A stretch of DNA of 64,000 nucleotides, taken from an uncultured Bacteroidales bacterium (GTDB lineage Bacteria; Bacteroidota; Bacteroidia; Bacteroidales; JAUNSR01). Below are positions 17,946 through 27,998 of the stretch, piece by piece. The DNA lies in the NCBI GenBank assembly GCA_947074145.1, contig CAMTOJ010000005.1:62001-126000 (forward strand). The letters are read 5' to 3'. Below the pieces are notes generated by a model. The model had not been told where the DNA came from. It worked only from the letters and a program-made list of their open reading frames with translations, and ran no database searches. The position numbers were made by a program, and so were the translations under genes. Each line of letters begins with the position of its first letter. Position 1 is the first letter of the stretch.

Positions 17946-20900
17946 ATGATTAAAAATTTATTAGGGGAATTACCGAGGCGAAGTCCCGGTAATTGGTTAT
18001 TAAGTAAACGATGGCTTAGCGTTGCTATGCTCATTTTTTTGTTATTAGGTGGAAGTATAAACTCCAAAGCGGGGAATATATCGCCTGAATATAAATTTGA
18101 TGGAGAACATTTTAGTGTGAAATGGGATTCTAATAGAGGAGCATATCTTTTTATTATTAGGACTTTTGATTATTCTTATGATGATAACTGGATAAATGAT
18201 TTTAAAATTTATGCAACTGTAGGTTCTGAAAAGAAGGCTATTTTTGGACTTGATTCATATTGGCAAAAATTTGAAGATCACAATGGAAACGTCGGTGCAG
18301 TTTATGTCTACATAAAAAATTATTTAAAGGAAGATTATGCTCGATTATGTTTATCTGATAAATTTAGTGGATGGCAAAATATTAATTATAATCCAAATTC
18401 CCAAAAAGGAAATCAATATCTAATTTCAAGATCACATGATGAAGCGAATCACGTATACTTATATTGGTATCCTAATACACCATATATTAATAAAAACATA
18501 ACATTCTCTTTAACAGGTCTGGTAATAACATCAAAAGAACATGTTCACAATAAAAATGTAACTCATGATCCTATAAAATCTAGTGTCTATGATTATAATG
18601 TAACCGTTTCAAATAGCAAATTAAATGAGAATACCGGTGATTGTGAATTTGATGTAGCCGTATCAAATCTTTATAGGTATAGTGAAACAAATTCAAAAGT
18701 TGTAGTACAAACATCTCTAAACGAATCCGATTGGGTAGATAGAAAAATTATCTATTTAAGCTCGTCAAAAAGTAAGGAAAGTGTAGCAGATGCATCGTTG
18801 CTCAAATATAAAGATAAAAATAACCAAGTGCTTCTTTCTGCCCAAGAATGGACAAATGGTGTTTATATAAGAGTAAAATCATTTACTAATCCCGATGGAA
18901 TGGGAGACGGTAGCGGTAATAGCCCTTATCTTCAGGAAAAAACATCTTCAACAATGTTTATGGGTAATATTTCATCTATGGAGAGTACAAATTTTCTAAC
19001 AACTCAAAACAGCAGGACTATCCAATTGAAATGGGATGTTAATTTGCCTGCCCAAGATCCGGATAAATCGCCGTATGTTATAGAGAAGCTTACTGAATCA
19101 ATATGGGAGAAAATTGCAACCATAGAGCATGTTGATAATAAGACAAGTTATAACTATAATTATGAGCTTTCCGATAAAGAATGTAATCTTGGCACAGTTC
19201 CATACTCATTTAGAGTAAGAAAAGTAAAGTTTGCAAAGGACAATTTATGGGAAGAGTTTATGAATTCCACATCAACAACAAGTATTAAAACAAATTATAA
19301 TACTTTATCTGTCACTGAGGTTTCTACAGAAACTCAATCAACTGTAGCTGTCGTAAGTTGGAAAAGGGATCAGATAGATGGAATATGGGATAAGGAAGCT
19401 ACAGTAAGGTTATTTATGGATGGGAAATTGATTGCATCTCCATCATATTCAGATAGCAAATGCAATGTAACAATACCCCAAGGGTGTCAAACATATAAAT
19501 TCAGAATCGATGTAACTGCGCTTGGTAAAACAACTGAAAGTGAAATTTTTTCATTCTATATGCCTGATAACAAAGAGCGTGAGATATCTTCATTTGAAGC
19601 TTCAAAAGGTTATTATAATAATAATGTATTGTTGACATGGAAAGTGCCGGCAGAAAAAAGCAATTTTACATATTTTGCAATAACAAGAACTCCGGTTAAC
19701 GGAGGAACACCAATAACAATTCAGCAGATAACTCATACCGGACTTACCGATTATAGTTTTCAGGATAAATCAATGGATGCCGGGATATTATATAATTATG
19801 TAATAACAGGTTATTCGGAGTGTTTAAGTGATCCTGATGAGAACAACGAATCTACATCCAGTTATGCTACCGGCTATATGATGTCTGATATAGGATATAG
19901 TCAGCCATACGGAACTATATCCGGACGTATTGCGTATGACGGTAGTCAGGGTGTTTCAGGCGTAACTGTTTCAGTAGTTGGAAATGATGATAATTCAAAG
20001 AATAAATCTTTATATTTTAATGAAAATGAATCCGAGTCATATCTTGATTTACCGGGAGATGTAATAGATGTCAGCGACGATAAAGAGTTTACATTCCAGG
20101 CATGGATAAGCCGAGAGTCAATGGCAGATGATTATAATATAATCTTTGAAAAGAATGATCTTGTGAAATTAGGAGTAAACAATATCTATAATGGAAATAA
20201 ATCCTATGTAGAAATCGACTTTATGGGTAATACCAAAACAACAACTACTACTCTTAATTCAGGACAATGGGTACATATCTCTTTAAGTGTAAAAATTGAT
20301 ACACAAAACAGCTCTGCTACTTGTGTTTTATACAAGAATGGAAATAAAGCATACACCGGAGTATTTGATAATATAGACCTTAATCACGCAATATTTAAGA
20401 AGTCTCAATTGACTTCACCTAACAACAAAGTAAGATTAGGTAAAGATATTTCAGGAAAATCAAGTTTTGGGGGTTATATCGATGAGATTAGATTTTGGAG
20501 TAAATCTCTCGATGCAACTGAAATAAAGAACAATTACGACGCTTTTATATCCGGTAAAGAAAATAATCTTACAGGATATTATCGTTGTGATGAATATGGT
20601 GTAGAGAAAGTTTTTGATATATCCGGCAAGGGAAGCGTATTTAATAAAAGAAACGGAGTTTTGGGTCGCTTGGCAAAACATTCGGAACATGCACCCTCTT
20701 CAACTCAATTATCCAATAAAACAACTACCGATGAGGATGGTAACTATCTTATTAATACTGTTCCTTATACAACCGACGGATTACAATATAACATAATTCC
20801 AACACTCGGAACTCACAAATTTAATCCAAGTAAGCGTCCTGTGTTTGTTTCAACTTCATCTTCAACATTCAATAGTATCGATTATGTTGACGAATCAAGC

Positions 20901-23900
20901 TTTACAGTTTCAGGAAATGTTTATTATGAAGGTTCTCTTTATCCTGTAGAAGGTGTAAGTTTTTATGTTGACGGAGTAATTTGCAGCAAAAACGGAGAAG
21001 TTATAACATCAAGAGAAGACGGAAGTTATGAAATTTCAGTTCCTATTGGAGATCACTTCATTCAGGCGAGAAAAACAGGTCATGAATTCGTTGATAACGG
21101 AAGATACCCGGCAGATGCCAATAATATAAAAGTCAATACATTTACCAACGACCTTAAAAATATGTATTTCTACGACAATACTTTAGTTACCGTAGCTGGT
21201 CGTGTAACAGGTGGAAATGTTGAGTTTGAAAAACCTCTTGGAATGGCATTGAGTGAAAATAATCTTGGTAAGGCTAAGATTGAGCTTACAGCAGGAATAT
21301 ATCAGATGAATGTTGTTTCTCAAACAAAAAATGGAGTTTTATCTTTTTTGCCAAACAATAGCGTAAAAAAATTAGAATCACCTACAAAGGATGTAAATAG
21401 CACTGCTTATATATCAGGAGGAAAAACGATTGATGATACCAAAACAATTGTTGTTGTTACTGATTCTCTGACTGGTGAATTTGCTGTTAAGCTTCCTCCA
21501 ATTGAATACACTGTTAAATCGGTTGACATTGTAAACAATTCTGATGTAAAATTTGATGCGGGTAATATCTCAAAGATTGATGCTACAAATGTCCAGATGA
21601 TAAATACCGATTCTATTATATTGGATAATGGAAATAGTAAAGAATTTCAATATGTAGCTTCGATGAAGCTTAAACATCTGTCTGAACCGGTTTTTAAGGT
21701 TTCTGATATGAGTAATAATGACGACGCATTCGGAGAATCTAAACTAAGTTATCAAGACATAACAATGGATGAGCCGGAGAGGATTGATGCTTATGTTGTG
21801 GAAAATGACAAGGTTAAATATTTGGTCTCTTCTCAAAATGGAACTCCATCACCTGTTTTCCTTCAAAACAGCTGTTATAACTTTAAAATAGAGGCTTACG
21901 AAGAATATGTAAATAAGGACAATAAAGATGTTGTAAAAAAATCGAAAGTCGCTCTTGACGGTATTGTTATTACTATAACCAACTCAATGAGTGCTTCTCA
22001 AAAAGTTTATGTAGAATCAGGAACCAATGAATCAGGAGCTTCGGTTAAAGCCGGAGATTTAGTTGAACTTGAAGAGAATCAACTGGAACTAGATTCTTTA
22101 GGTACGGGAGTTTATACATGGAGAGCCGGTTTTCCTAATATTGTAGCTCCTTATCAAAGAGGTTTAAACATCGTTTATAACTATAATGGTGCAATTAAAT
22201 CATGGAGTGAAAATAGTTCATTTGCGGGTGTTGTTCTTGGTAATCTTCCTTCAGGAAATAATTTTGTAACATCAGGACCTGATAAAGTTTTAATGGTACT
22301 TCGTGATCCTCCGGGAACTAATTCAAGCGCATTTTGGGAAGAAGGAGTAACTCTTACAACAGAAGAGATGGATGGTGGTTCAATCATTACTAATAATGAG
22401 GTGACTACGACTACCTCTGTCGGCCTTTATGGAACAACCATTGCTGGAACTCCGGGATTTGGTGTGATTAATGAGGTTGGACAAAAGACAGATATAAAAA
22501 TAGGAGCAGAAATAAATGCAAACTATTCAGGCTCTAAAACATGGACAACAACAGTAACCACAACTAAAAATATAAGTACCTCAGATGGATTTGATTTCGT
22601 AGGTGCACAAGGTGACCTATTTATCGGATCGGCAACTAATATTATATTTGGAAATGCTCGTCAGATAGGTTTGGTAAAAAAAGATGGTCAATATTCAATT
22701 GAGCTTGAAGATGTAATTACTACAGGCTCAGAATTCAGTACAAGCTTTAATTATACTACAAACTTTATTGAAAATAGCCTTATACCTAATCTCTTTTTGA
22801 ATAGAGACGCTCTCCTTAAAGAGGTGACCAAAGATGTATATAATAATTATATCAATACAGGTGATGAAGTAGTTTATCTTACTTTATTGAAAAAAGACAA
22901 TGTTAAATTCGGATCAAGGAATTTTGATAAATCAGTATGGGGCAAAGATGCCAATACAAATAAATCGGCAACCGAAGGTCCAAGTTATAAAATGGTACTT
23001 CCTCAAAGCAGAGACCCAAAAATAGCATATCAGGATATGGTTCTATGGTATAATGAGCAAATTACGGGATGGGAAAATACTCTTGCCGATAATGAAGAAG
23101 CTAAATATAATGCCATTGAAAACCGAAATAAATGGCTTGATCAAAACTATTCTTTCGATTCAGGTGCAACTATAGAATCGAGCACTACTAATTGTAGTGG
23201 TGAATCAAGTTCTCATGAAAGGGAAGTTGAAACACTTGTTGTACTTGGTTTGGATACAGGTTTTGAAATCAATAAAACAGGAATTGCAGTTTCTGCCCTT
23301 ACTAAAACAGGTGCTAAATATTTTGGAAATACTACCAATAGTAGTGAAACATGTATCACAACAGGATATACCCTTAAAGAGGAGGGTGACGATGATGCTT
23401 TGACTGTTGATGTTTATCAGGCTCCTGACGGTTTTGGAGCAATATTCAGAACTCGCGGTGGACAAACATCATGTCCTTTTGAAGGAGAAGTTGTTTCTAA
23501 ATATTTCAAACCGGGCTATATCTTGTCAGAATCGACTATGCAAATAGAGATACCTCAGATCTCTGTTGTTGATTCCTATGCTACAGATGTACCTGCGGGA
23601 AAAGCTGCAACATTTACAGTTAAATTGGAAAATATATCTGAAATTGATGAGGATTCATGGTTTGATCTTGCTTTAGTTGACGAATCGAATCCAAACGGAG
23701 CTGCTTTATCAATGGATGGAGCTGCATTAACAGCAGGTCGTTCTATTCTTGTTCGTGCAGGTGAGACACTGACAAAAACATTATTGTTGAAACAGTCAAG
23801 ACCGGATATTATGGATTATGAGAATATTAAAGTTGTTCTTAAATCACAATGTCAAGCCGATCCGACCGGTACTCATGATGTAATAGCAGATACAATCTCT

Positions 23901-26900
23901 CTTTCCGCATATTTTGTTCCAAGTTGTACAGATATTACACTTGAAATAGACAACAGAGTTATGAATACATATACATCAGATACATTGGATATTAGAATAA
24001 AAGATTATGACAAAACATTCAATAATCTTAAAGCTATTCGTCTTCAATATAAAGGTGAAAGAGATATTGAATGGAGTCTTGTGAAAGAGTATGTATTATC
24101 GAAGTCTGATCTTACAAATAATAATGAGTTACTTCCTGACGGAGGACGTTTGACTTATTCATTTGCAATGAGTAATAAGGCTTTATATCCTGATCAGACA
24201 TATTCATTTAGAGCTGTTACGGCTTGTATGAATGGAAATGAGGAGATTCGCAACGAATCAAATCAAATAAATGTGATAAAAGATATGGCTAAACCTCTTG
24301 TAATGGGTCGCCCAACTCCTTCTAACGGAATCATCTCTGATGATAATGAAGTTTCAATAACATTTAATGAAACAATAAAAGGAGCATCGCTAACAAAATT
24401 AGAGAACTTTAGCGTTGAGGGTCGCTTAAACGGCTATAAAATTGATCACAGTGTAGCAATGAAGCTTCAAGGTGAAGCAGCTTACACTCAGGCAGATATT
24501 GATCTTTCTAATAAAGATTTTTCAATTGATATGTGGATTAAAGTTTCTTCAGCAGGAGAGATTATTTCTCATGGAAACGGACAAAGTAAATTTGTTATCT
24601 CAACCGATGCAGACGGAAATATTATTGCTACAATCGGAAATAAAGAATATAGTTCTACGAATAAGATTCCAATGAATAAGTGGGTTTTCCTTTATATGTC
24701 ATATGAAAATAATGATAAGGAAGCAACTCTTACATCTTACATTGCAATGGATGCTTCAGAAAAAGCATTATTCAAATATATTAATGTTGAGAAATATAAT
24801 GGAAACGGACGTTTGAAAATTGGTAATGGTCTTAAGGGAGCAATGCATGAATTGACACTATGGAAAAAAGCGAGAAGTTTTGTAGATGCTCAGTCTCAAA
24901 TGTATGTTTCTAAGAGTGCAACATCTCCTAACCTTATCGGTTGCTGGAGTATGGAAGAGGGTCGCGGATTAGTAGCTAAGGATAAAGCAAGAAGTCGACA
25001 TTTAACAATTGCTTCAGCTAATTCTTGGCATATTGAAGCAGATAATTACGCTGCATCTCTTAACGGAAGTCAGTATATAGCAATCAATACATCGCTTTGC
25101 CCTGCTTCTACAAATGAAGATTGTGTAATTGAAATGTGGTTCAGAGCAGAATTAAATGATGGCGTTTCCACTTTATTCAGTGTAAATGATTCAGCTTTAT
25201 GTGTCCGTCTAAATAAAAACGGAAATGCCGAACTTGTAGTTGACGGAACTGTATATGCGACAGTAAATAATAATTATGCTGACAATACATGGCATCAACT
25301 TGCAATGAATATTCAGCGAAATGGAAATGCAATACTTTATATCGATGGTACATCTGTAAAACAGATATCAGGATCGTTAGTACCTGCGGTTGCTACAGAT
25401 AAAATTATTCTTGGTGCTCGTCGCTACAGAGTTGAAAACTCCAATAAATCAGCTTATGCAGATTACTTGAAAGGTGGAATTGATGAATTCAGATTATGGA
25501 AAGCTCGTCTGACATCAGATATGATCTCTGAAAATATCTATAACAGATTATCAGGAAGTGAGGCAGGTCTTGTTGCTTATTATCCGTTTGAAACCAAAGG
25601 TCTCGATTCAGGTAATCAAGTTGTAGTTTCCTCTTCATTCGAAGATAAGAGCGAAGGTAAAGCAGGCAATGCGGAATATACAACCGGAGTTAAACTTCAA
25701 AAAGATGCGCCTGCATTGAAAGAAAATATCACAATGACAGCTGTTGATTTCTCATTTGTCGCTTCTGATAATAAGATTATAATTGATATAAATGAGTCTG
25801 AGGATAGAATTGAAGGTACAACACTTTTCTTTACGGTTAAAGATGTAAGAGATGAAAACAACAATCTTTCTCTTCCTACAACTTGGAGTGCTTATGTAAG
25901 CAAAAACAACCTAAAATGGAAAGATGAGTCTGTTTCAATAAAAGCTGAGACATTGGTTGGCTCAACATTTGATGTGGTAATCTCTAACAATGGAGGAGAA
26001 ACTGAAAGTTGGTCACTATCATCTCTTCCTTCATGGCTGAAAGCAAGTGATATTTCAGGAAGTCTAAGACCTTTGTCAGAGAAAACTATCAAATTTACAG
26101 TTGATCAATATGCTGCAATCGGAAAATATGAAGAGACTATTTATTTGGCAGGAAATAAGAACATCAATGAACCGTTTACCATTTCATTGTCTGTTACAGG
26201 AGAAAGACCTGACTGGAGTGTGAATGCTGCAGATTATGAATTAACATCAAATGTTATCGGTCAGGTATTTATCGATAACCTAATATCAGAAGATGAAGAT
26301 GATCTTGTTGCAGCGTTTATTAATGATGTATGTGTTGGAGTTGCATCGCCTAAATATTATGATATTTATGATACATACTACACAATGATAGATCTATATG
26401 GAAATTTATCATCAATAAATGAAAATATAGAATTCAGAATATGGGATGCTTCTACCGGAAATATATATCCTATTGTAAAAGTCTCGCAAAAAATAACATT
26501 TACCGATAATACTATTTATGGTGAATTTGCAGAACCGTTGATTCTTAATGCAAAAGATATGATCGAACAAAGAGTTAATCTTAATAAAGGCTGGAACTGG
26601 ACCTCTATTCATATCAAAGACGAAGATGATATGTCGGTTAACAACATATATGGCAATATATTACCTTTTGCTGAAATCATTAAAGGGAAATCTTCTTTCG
26701 CTGTTCCTTCGTCCGATATGTGGAATGGTTCTCTTGAAACTGTTGCTGTAGGTAATATGTACAAAGTAAAAACATGCCAAAGTGACCAACTTAGAGCTAT
26801 AGGTAAAAGTGTGCTACCTTCTGAATCTCCTGTTTCAATACAGAACGGTTGGAACTGGATTGGTTACACTCCATCATATTCGATGTCTTTGAATAATGCC

Positions 26901-27695
26901 TTGGCAGGACTTGATCCTCAAGCTGGTGATGTAGTAAAAGGACATAAAGGATTTGCTTCCTATAACGGTTATACTTGGGTTGGTCCTCTTGGAGGAATGC
27001 AACCGGGAAGTGGATATCTATATAAATCTTCTTCAGATAAAGATAAAGTGTTTACATTTCCAAACAGTGCTCCAAGAAATGCAAGATCTAAAGATGGTTA
27101 TATGATAAGTATGGTATCCTATGAATCGGAAACATTCAAGGTTACTGCTGATAATAAATACTCAAGTAATATGACGATGATATGCATTGTTAATGATAAT
27201 AATGAGATCCAAAAAGATGTTGAAGTAGCAGTGTTCTCTGATGACGAATGTCGCGGAGCAATAAAATCTACACCTGATGGACTATTATTCTTAACTGTAT
27301 CAGGTGATGGAAATAATGACAAACTATCGTTTAAAGTTAAAAATAATGGTGTGATAAAATCTATCAATCAAAATCTGGAATATTCTGATGATGCAATGCT
27401 CGGATCAATAGATTCCCCATATATTATAAATCTAAGTCCAAGTTCACTTGATAAGCTAAGTTCGGGTATTGATATTTATCCTACAAAAACTAATGATTAT
27501 GTCAATGTGATTATAAACGGAATTGAAATCTCTCTGATAGAAATTATTGATCTTTCCGGAGTTAAAATATACGATACTAATCCATCAGCTAATAATATCT
27601 CACTTGATATGAGACATTATGAAGAAGGAGTATATTTTATAAATATTCTTGAGCCTAATGGAAAAAAATCAATTTATAAGATTGTGAAATATTAA
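17946..27695 (+). CDS. Giant T9SS-exported surface protein with LamG, regulatory-like and Ig-like domains
   Basis: A 3249-residue secreted protein. An unusually long basic N-region (about 1-26) precedes the signal hydrophobic stretch (about 27-40). Recognisable parts are Fn3-like segments (about 210-640), a carboxypeptidase-regulatory-like motif YGTISGRIAYDG (about 655), a first LamG/concanavalin-like domain (about 680-890), another regulatory-like domain (about 985-1060), a long unassigned region (about 1100-1900), two further LamG domains (about 2160-2325 and 2365-2525), an Ig-like segment (about 2655-2760), paired GWNW repeats (about 2875-3035) and a type-A T9SS sorting domain (last ~75 residues). 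It is probably an adhesin or polymer-binding surface protein. No enzyme motif was seen. Confidence 0.85.
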   Translation: MIKNLLGELPRRSPGNWLLSKRWLSVAMLIFLLLGGSINSKAGNISPEYKFDGEHFSVKWDSNRGAYLFIIRTFDYSYDDNWINDFKIYATVGSEKKAIFGLDSYWQKFEDHNGNVGAVYVYIKNYLKEDYARLCLSDKFSGWQNINYNPNSQKGNQYLISRSHDEANHVYLYWYPNTPYINKNITFSLTGLVITSKEHVHNKNVTHDPIKSSVYDYNVTVSNSKLNENTGDCEFDVAVSNLYRYSETNSKVVVQTSLNESDWVDRKIIYLSSSKSKESVADASLLKYKDKNNQVLLSAQEWTNGVYIRVKSFTNPDGMGDGSGNSPYLQEKTSSTMFMGNISSMESTNFLTTQNSRTIQLKWDVNLPAQDPDKSPYVIEKLTESIWEKIATIEHVDNKTSYNYNYELSDKECNLGTVPYSFRVRKVKFAKDNLWEEFMNSTSTTSIKTNYNTLSVTEVSTETQSTVAVVSWKRDQIDGIWDKEATVRLFMDGKLIASPSYSDSKCNVTIPQGCQTYKFRIDVTALGKTTESEIFSFYMPDNKEREISSFEASKGYYNNNVLLTWKVPAEKSNFTYFAITRTPVNGGTPITIQQITHTGLTDYSFQDKSMDAGILYNYVITGYSECLSDPDENNESTSSYATGYMMSDIGYSQPYGTISGRIAYDGSQGVSGVTVSVVGNDDNSKNKSLYFNENESESYLDLPGDVIDVSDDKEFTFQAWISRESMADDYNIIFEKNDLVKLGVNNIYNGNKSYVEIDFMGNTKTTTTTLNSGQWVHISLSVKIDTQNSSATCVLYKNGNKAYTGVFDNIDLNHAIFKKSQLTSPNNKVRLGKDISGKSSFGGYIDEIRFWSKSLDATEIKNNYDAFISGKENNLTGYYRCDEYGVEKVFDISGKGSVFNKRNGVLGRLAKHSEHAPSSTQLSNKTTTDEDGNYLINTVPYTTDGLQYNIIPTLGTHKFNPSKRPVFVSTSSSTFNSIDYVDESSFTVSGNVYYEGSLYPVEGVSFYVDGVICSKNGEVITSREDGSYEISVPIGDHFIQARKTGHEFVDNGRYPADANNIKVNTFTNDLKNMYFYDNTLVTVAGRVTGGNVEFEKPLGMALSENNLGKAKIELTAGIYQMNVVSQTKNGVLSFLPNNSVKKLESPTKDVNSTAYISGGKTIDDTKTIVVVTDSLTGEFAVKLPPIEYTVKSVDIVNNSDVKFDAGNISKIDATNVQMINTDSIILDNGNSKEFQYVASMKLKHLSEPVFKVSDMSNNDDAFGESKLSYQDITMDEPERIDAYVVENDKVKYLVSSQNGTPSPVFLQNSCYNFKIEAYEEYVNKDNKDVVKKSKVALDGIVITITNSMSASQKVYVESGTNESGASVKAGDLVELEENQLELDSLGTGVYTWRAGFPNIVAPYQRGLNIVYNYNGAIKSWSENSSFAGVVLGNLPSGNNFVTSGPDKVLMVLRDPPGTNSSAFWEEGVTLTTEEMDGGSIITNNEVTTTTSVGLYGTTIAGTPGFGVINEVGQKTDIKIGAEINANYSGSKTWTTTVTTTKNISTSDGFDFVGAQGDLFIGSATNIIFGNARQIGLVKKDGQYSIELEDVITTGSEFSTSFNYTTNFIENSLIPNLFLNRDALLKEVTKDVYNNYINTGDEVVYLTLLKKDNVKFGSRNFDKSVWGKDANTNKSATEGPSYKMVLPQSRDPKIAYQDMVLWYNEQITGWENTLADNEEAKYNAIENRNKWLDQNYSFDSGATIESSTTNCSGESSSHEREVETLVVLGLDTGFEINKTGIAVSALTKTGAKYFGNTTNSSETCITTGYTLKEEGDDDALTVDVYQAPDGFGAIFRTRGGQTSCPFEGEVVSKYFKPGYILSESTMQIEIPQISVVDSYATDVPAGKAATFTVKLENISEIDEDSWFDLALVDESNPNGAALSMDGAALTAGRSILVRAGETLTKTLLLKQSRPDIMDYENIKVVLKSQCQADPTGTHDVIADTISLSAYFVPSCTDITLEIDNRVMNTYTSDTLDIRIKDYDKTFNNLKAIRLQYKGERDIEWSLVKEYVLSKSDLTNNNELLPDGGRLTYSFAMSNKALYPDQTYSFRAVTACMNGNEEIRNESNQINVIKDMAKPLVMGRPTPSNGIISDDNEVSITFNETIKGASLTKLENFSVEGRLNGYKIDHSVAMKLQGEAAYTQADIDLSNKDFSIDMWIKVSSAGEIISHGNGQSKFVISTDADGNIIATIGNKEYSSTNKIPMNKWVFLYMSYENNDKEATLTSYIAMDASEKALFKYINVEKYNGNGRLKIGNGLKGAMHELTLWKKARSFVDAQSQMYVSKSATSPNLIGCWSMEEGRGLVAKDKARSRHLTIASANSWHIEADNYAASLNGSQYIAINTSLCPASTNEDCVIEMWFRAELNDGVSTLFSVNDSALCVRLNKNGNAELVVDGTVYATVNNNYADNTWHQLAMNIQRNGNAILYIDGTSVKQISGSLVPAVATDKIILGARRYRVENSNKSAYADYLKGGIDEFRLWKARLTSDMISENIYNRLSGSEAGLVAYYPFETKGLDSGNQVVVSSSFEDKSEGKAGNAEYTTGVKLQKDAPALKENITMTAVDFSFVASDNKIIIDINESEDRIEGTTLFFTVKDVRDENNNLSLPTTWSAYVSKNNLKWKDESVSIKAETLVGSTFDVVISNNGGETESWSLSSLPSWLKASDISGSLRPLSEKTIKFTVDQYAAIGKYEETIYLAGNKNINEPFTISLSVTGERPDWSVNAADYELTSNVIGQVFIDNLISEDEDDLVAAFINDVCVGVASPKYYDIYDTYYTMIDLYGNLSSINENIEFRIWDASTGNIYPIVKVSQKITFTDNTIYGEFAEPLILNAKDMIEQRVNLNKGWNWTSIHIKDEDDMSVNNIYGNILPFAEIIKGKSSFAVPSSDMWNGSLETVAVGNMYKVKTCQSDQLRAIGKSVLPSESPVSIQNGWNWIGYTPSYSMSLNNALAGLDPQAGDVVKGHKGFASYNGYTWVGPLGGMQPGSGYLYKSSSDKDKVFTFPNSAPRNARSKDGYMISMVSYESETFKVTADNKYSSNMTMICIVNDNNEIQKDVEVAVFSDDECRGAIKSTPDGLLFLTVSGDGNNDKLSFKVKNNGVIKSINQNLEYSDDAMLGSIDSPYIINLSPSSLDKLSSGIDIYPTKTNDYVNVIINGIEISLIEIIDLSGVKIYDTNPSANNISLDMRHYEEGVYFINILEPNGKKSIYKIVKY
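17968..17994 (+). other. Hairpin inside the start region of the giant gene
   Basis: AATTACCG (17968-17975) is the exact complement of CGGTAATT (17987-17994), leaving an 11-nt loop. It lies 22 nt after the start codon and is the most GC-rich patch in the neighbourhood. It could affect translation, or merely reflect codon content. Confidence 0.4.
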
Positions 27696-27716
27696 GCTAA
27701 CATGTTTTAACTTTTC

Positions 27717-27751
27717 AAAGGGTAATCCATAATCGGATTACCCTTTTTTTG
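27717..27751 (+). terminator. Intrinsic terminator of the giant gene
   Basis: GGGTAATCC (27720-27728) pairs with GGATTACCC (27735-27743) with a 6-nt loop, flanked by A-rich and T7 tracts. From here to 27946 the sequence is AT-rich with no gene. Confidence 0.93.
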
Positions 27752-27946
27752 TTATATATAACTGATTTATAAAATAATATTCATTTCGAAATTAAACAAT
27801 ATAGCAATTGTTAAAATAATACTTTAGGATTTTAAATAAACACAAATTAAGATATTAAACATGTTATGTTAGTGTAATAAAGTTAAAAAGATGTTGAAAA
27901 GCATGTTTTGTAGCGTCTTTGTAATAGGAGTTTTGGAATAATGGAC

Positions 27947-27954
27947 TAATTTTG
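27947..27954 (+). promoter_or_regulatory. -7 promoter element of the Oar-like receptor gene (TAATTTTG)
   Basis: This matches TAnnTTTG. Transcription would start near 27961, about 38 nt before the ATG at 27999. Confidence 0.55.
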
Positions 27955-27998
27955 CAGTACATTATTGTTTATAGTATACATTTTTTAATTATTACTCA

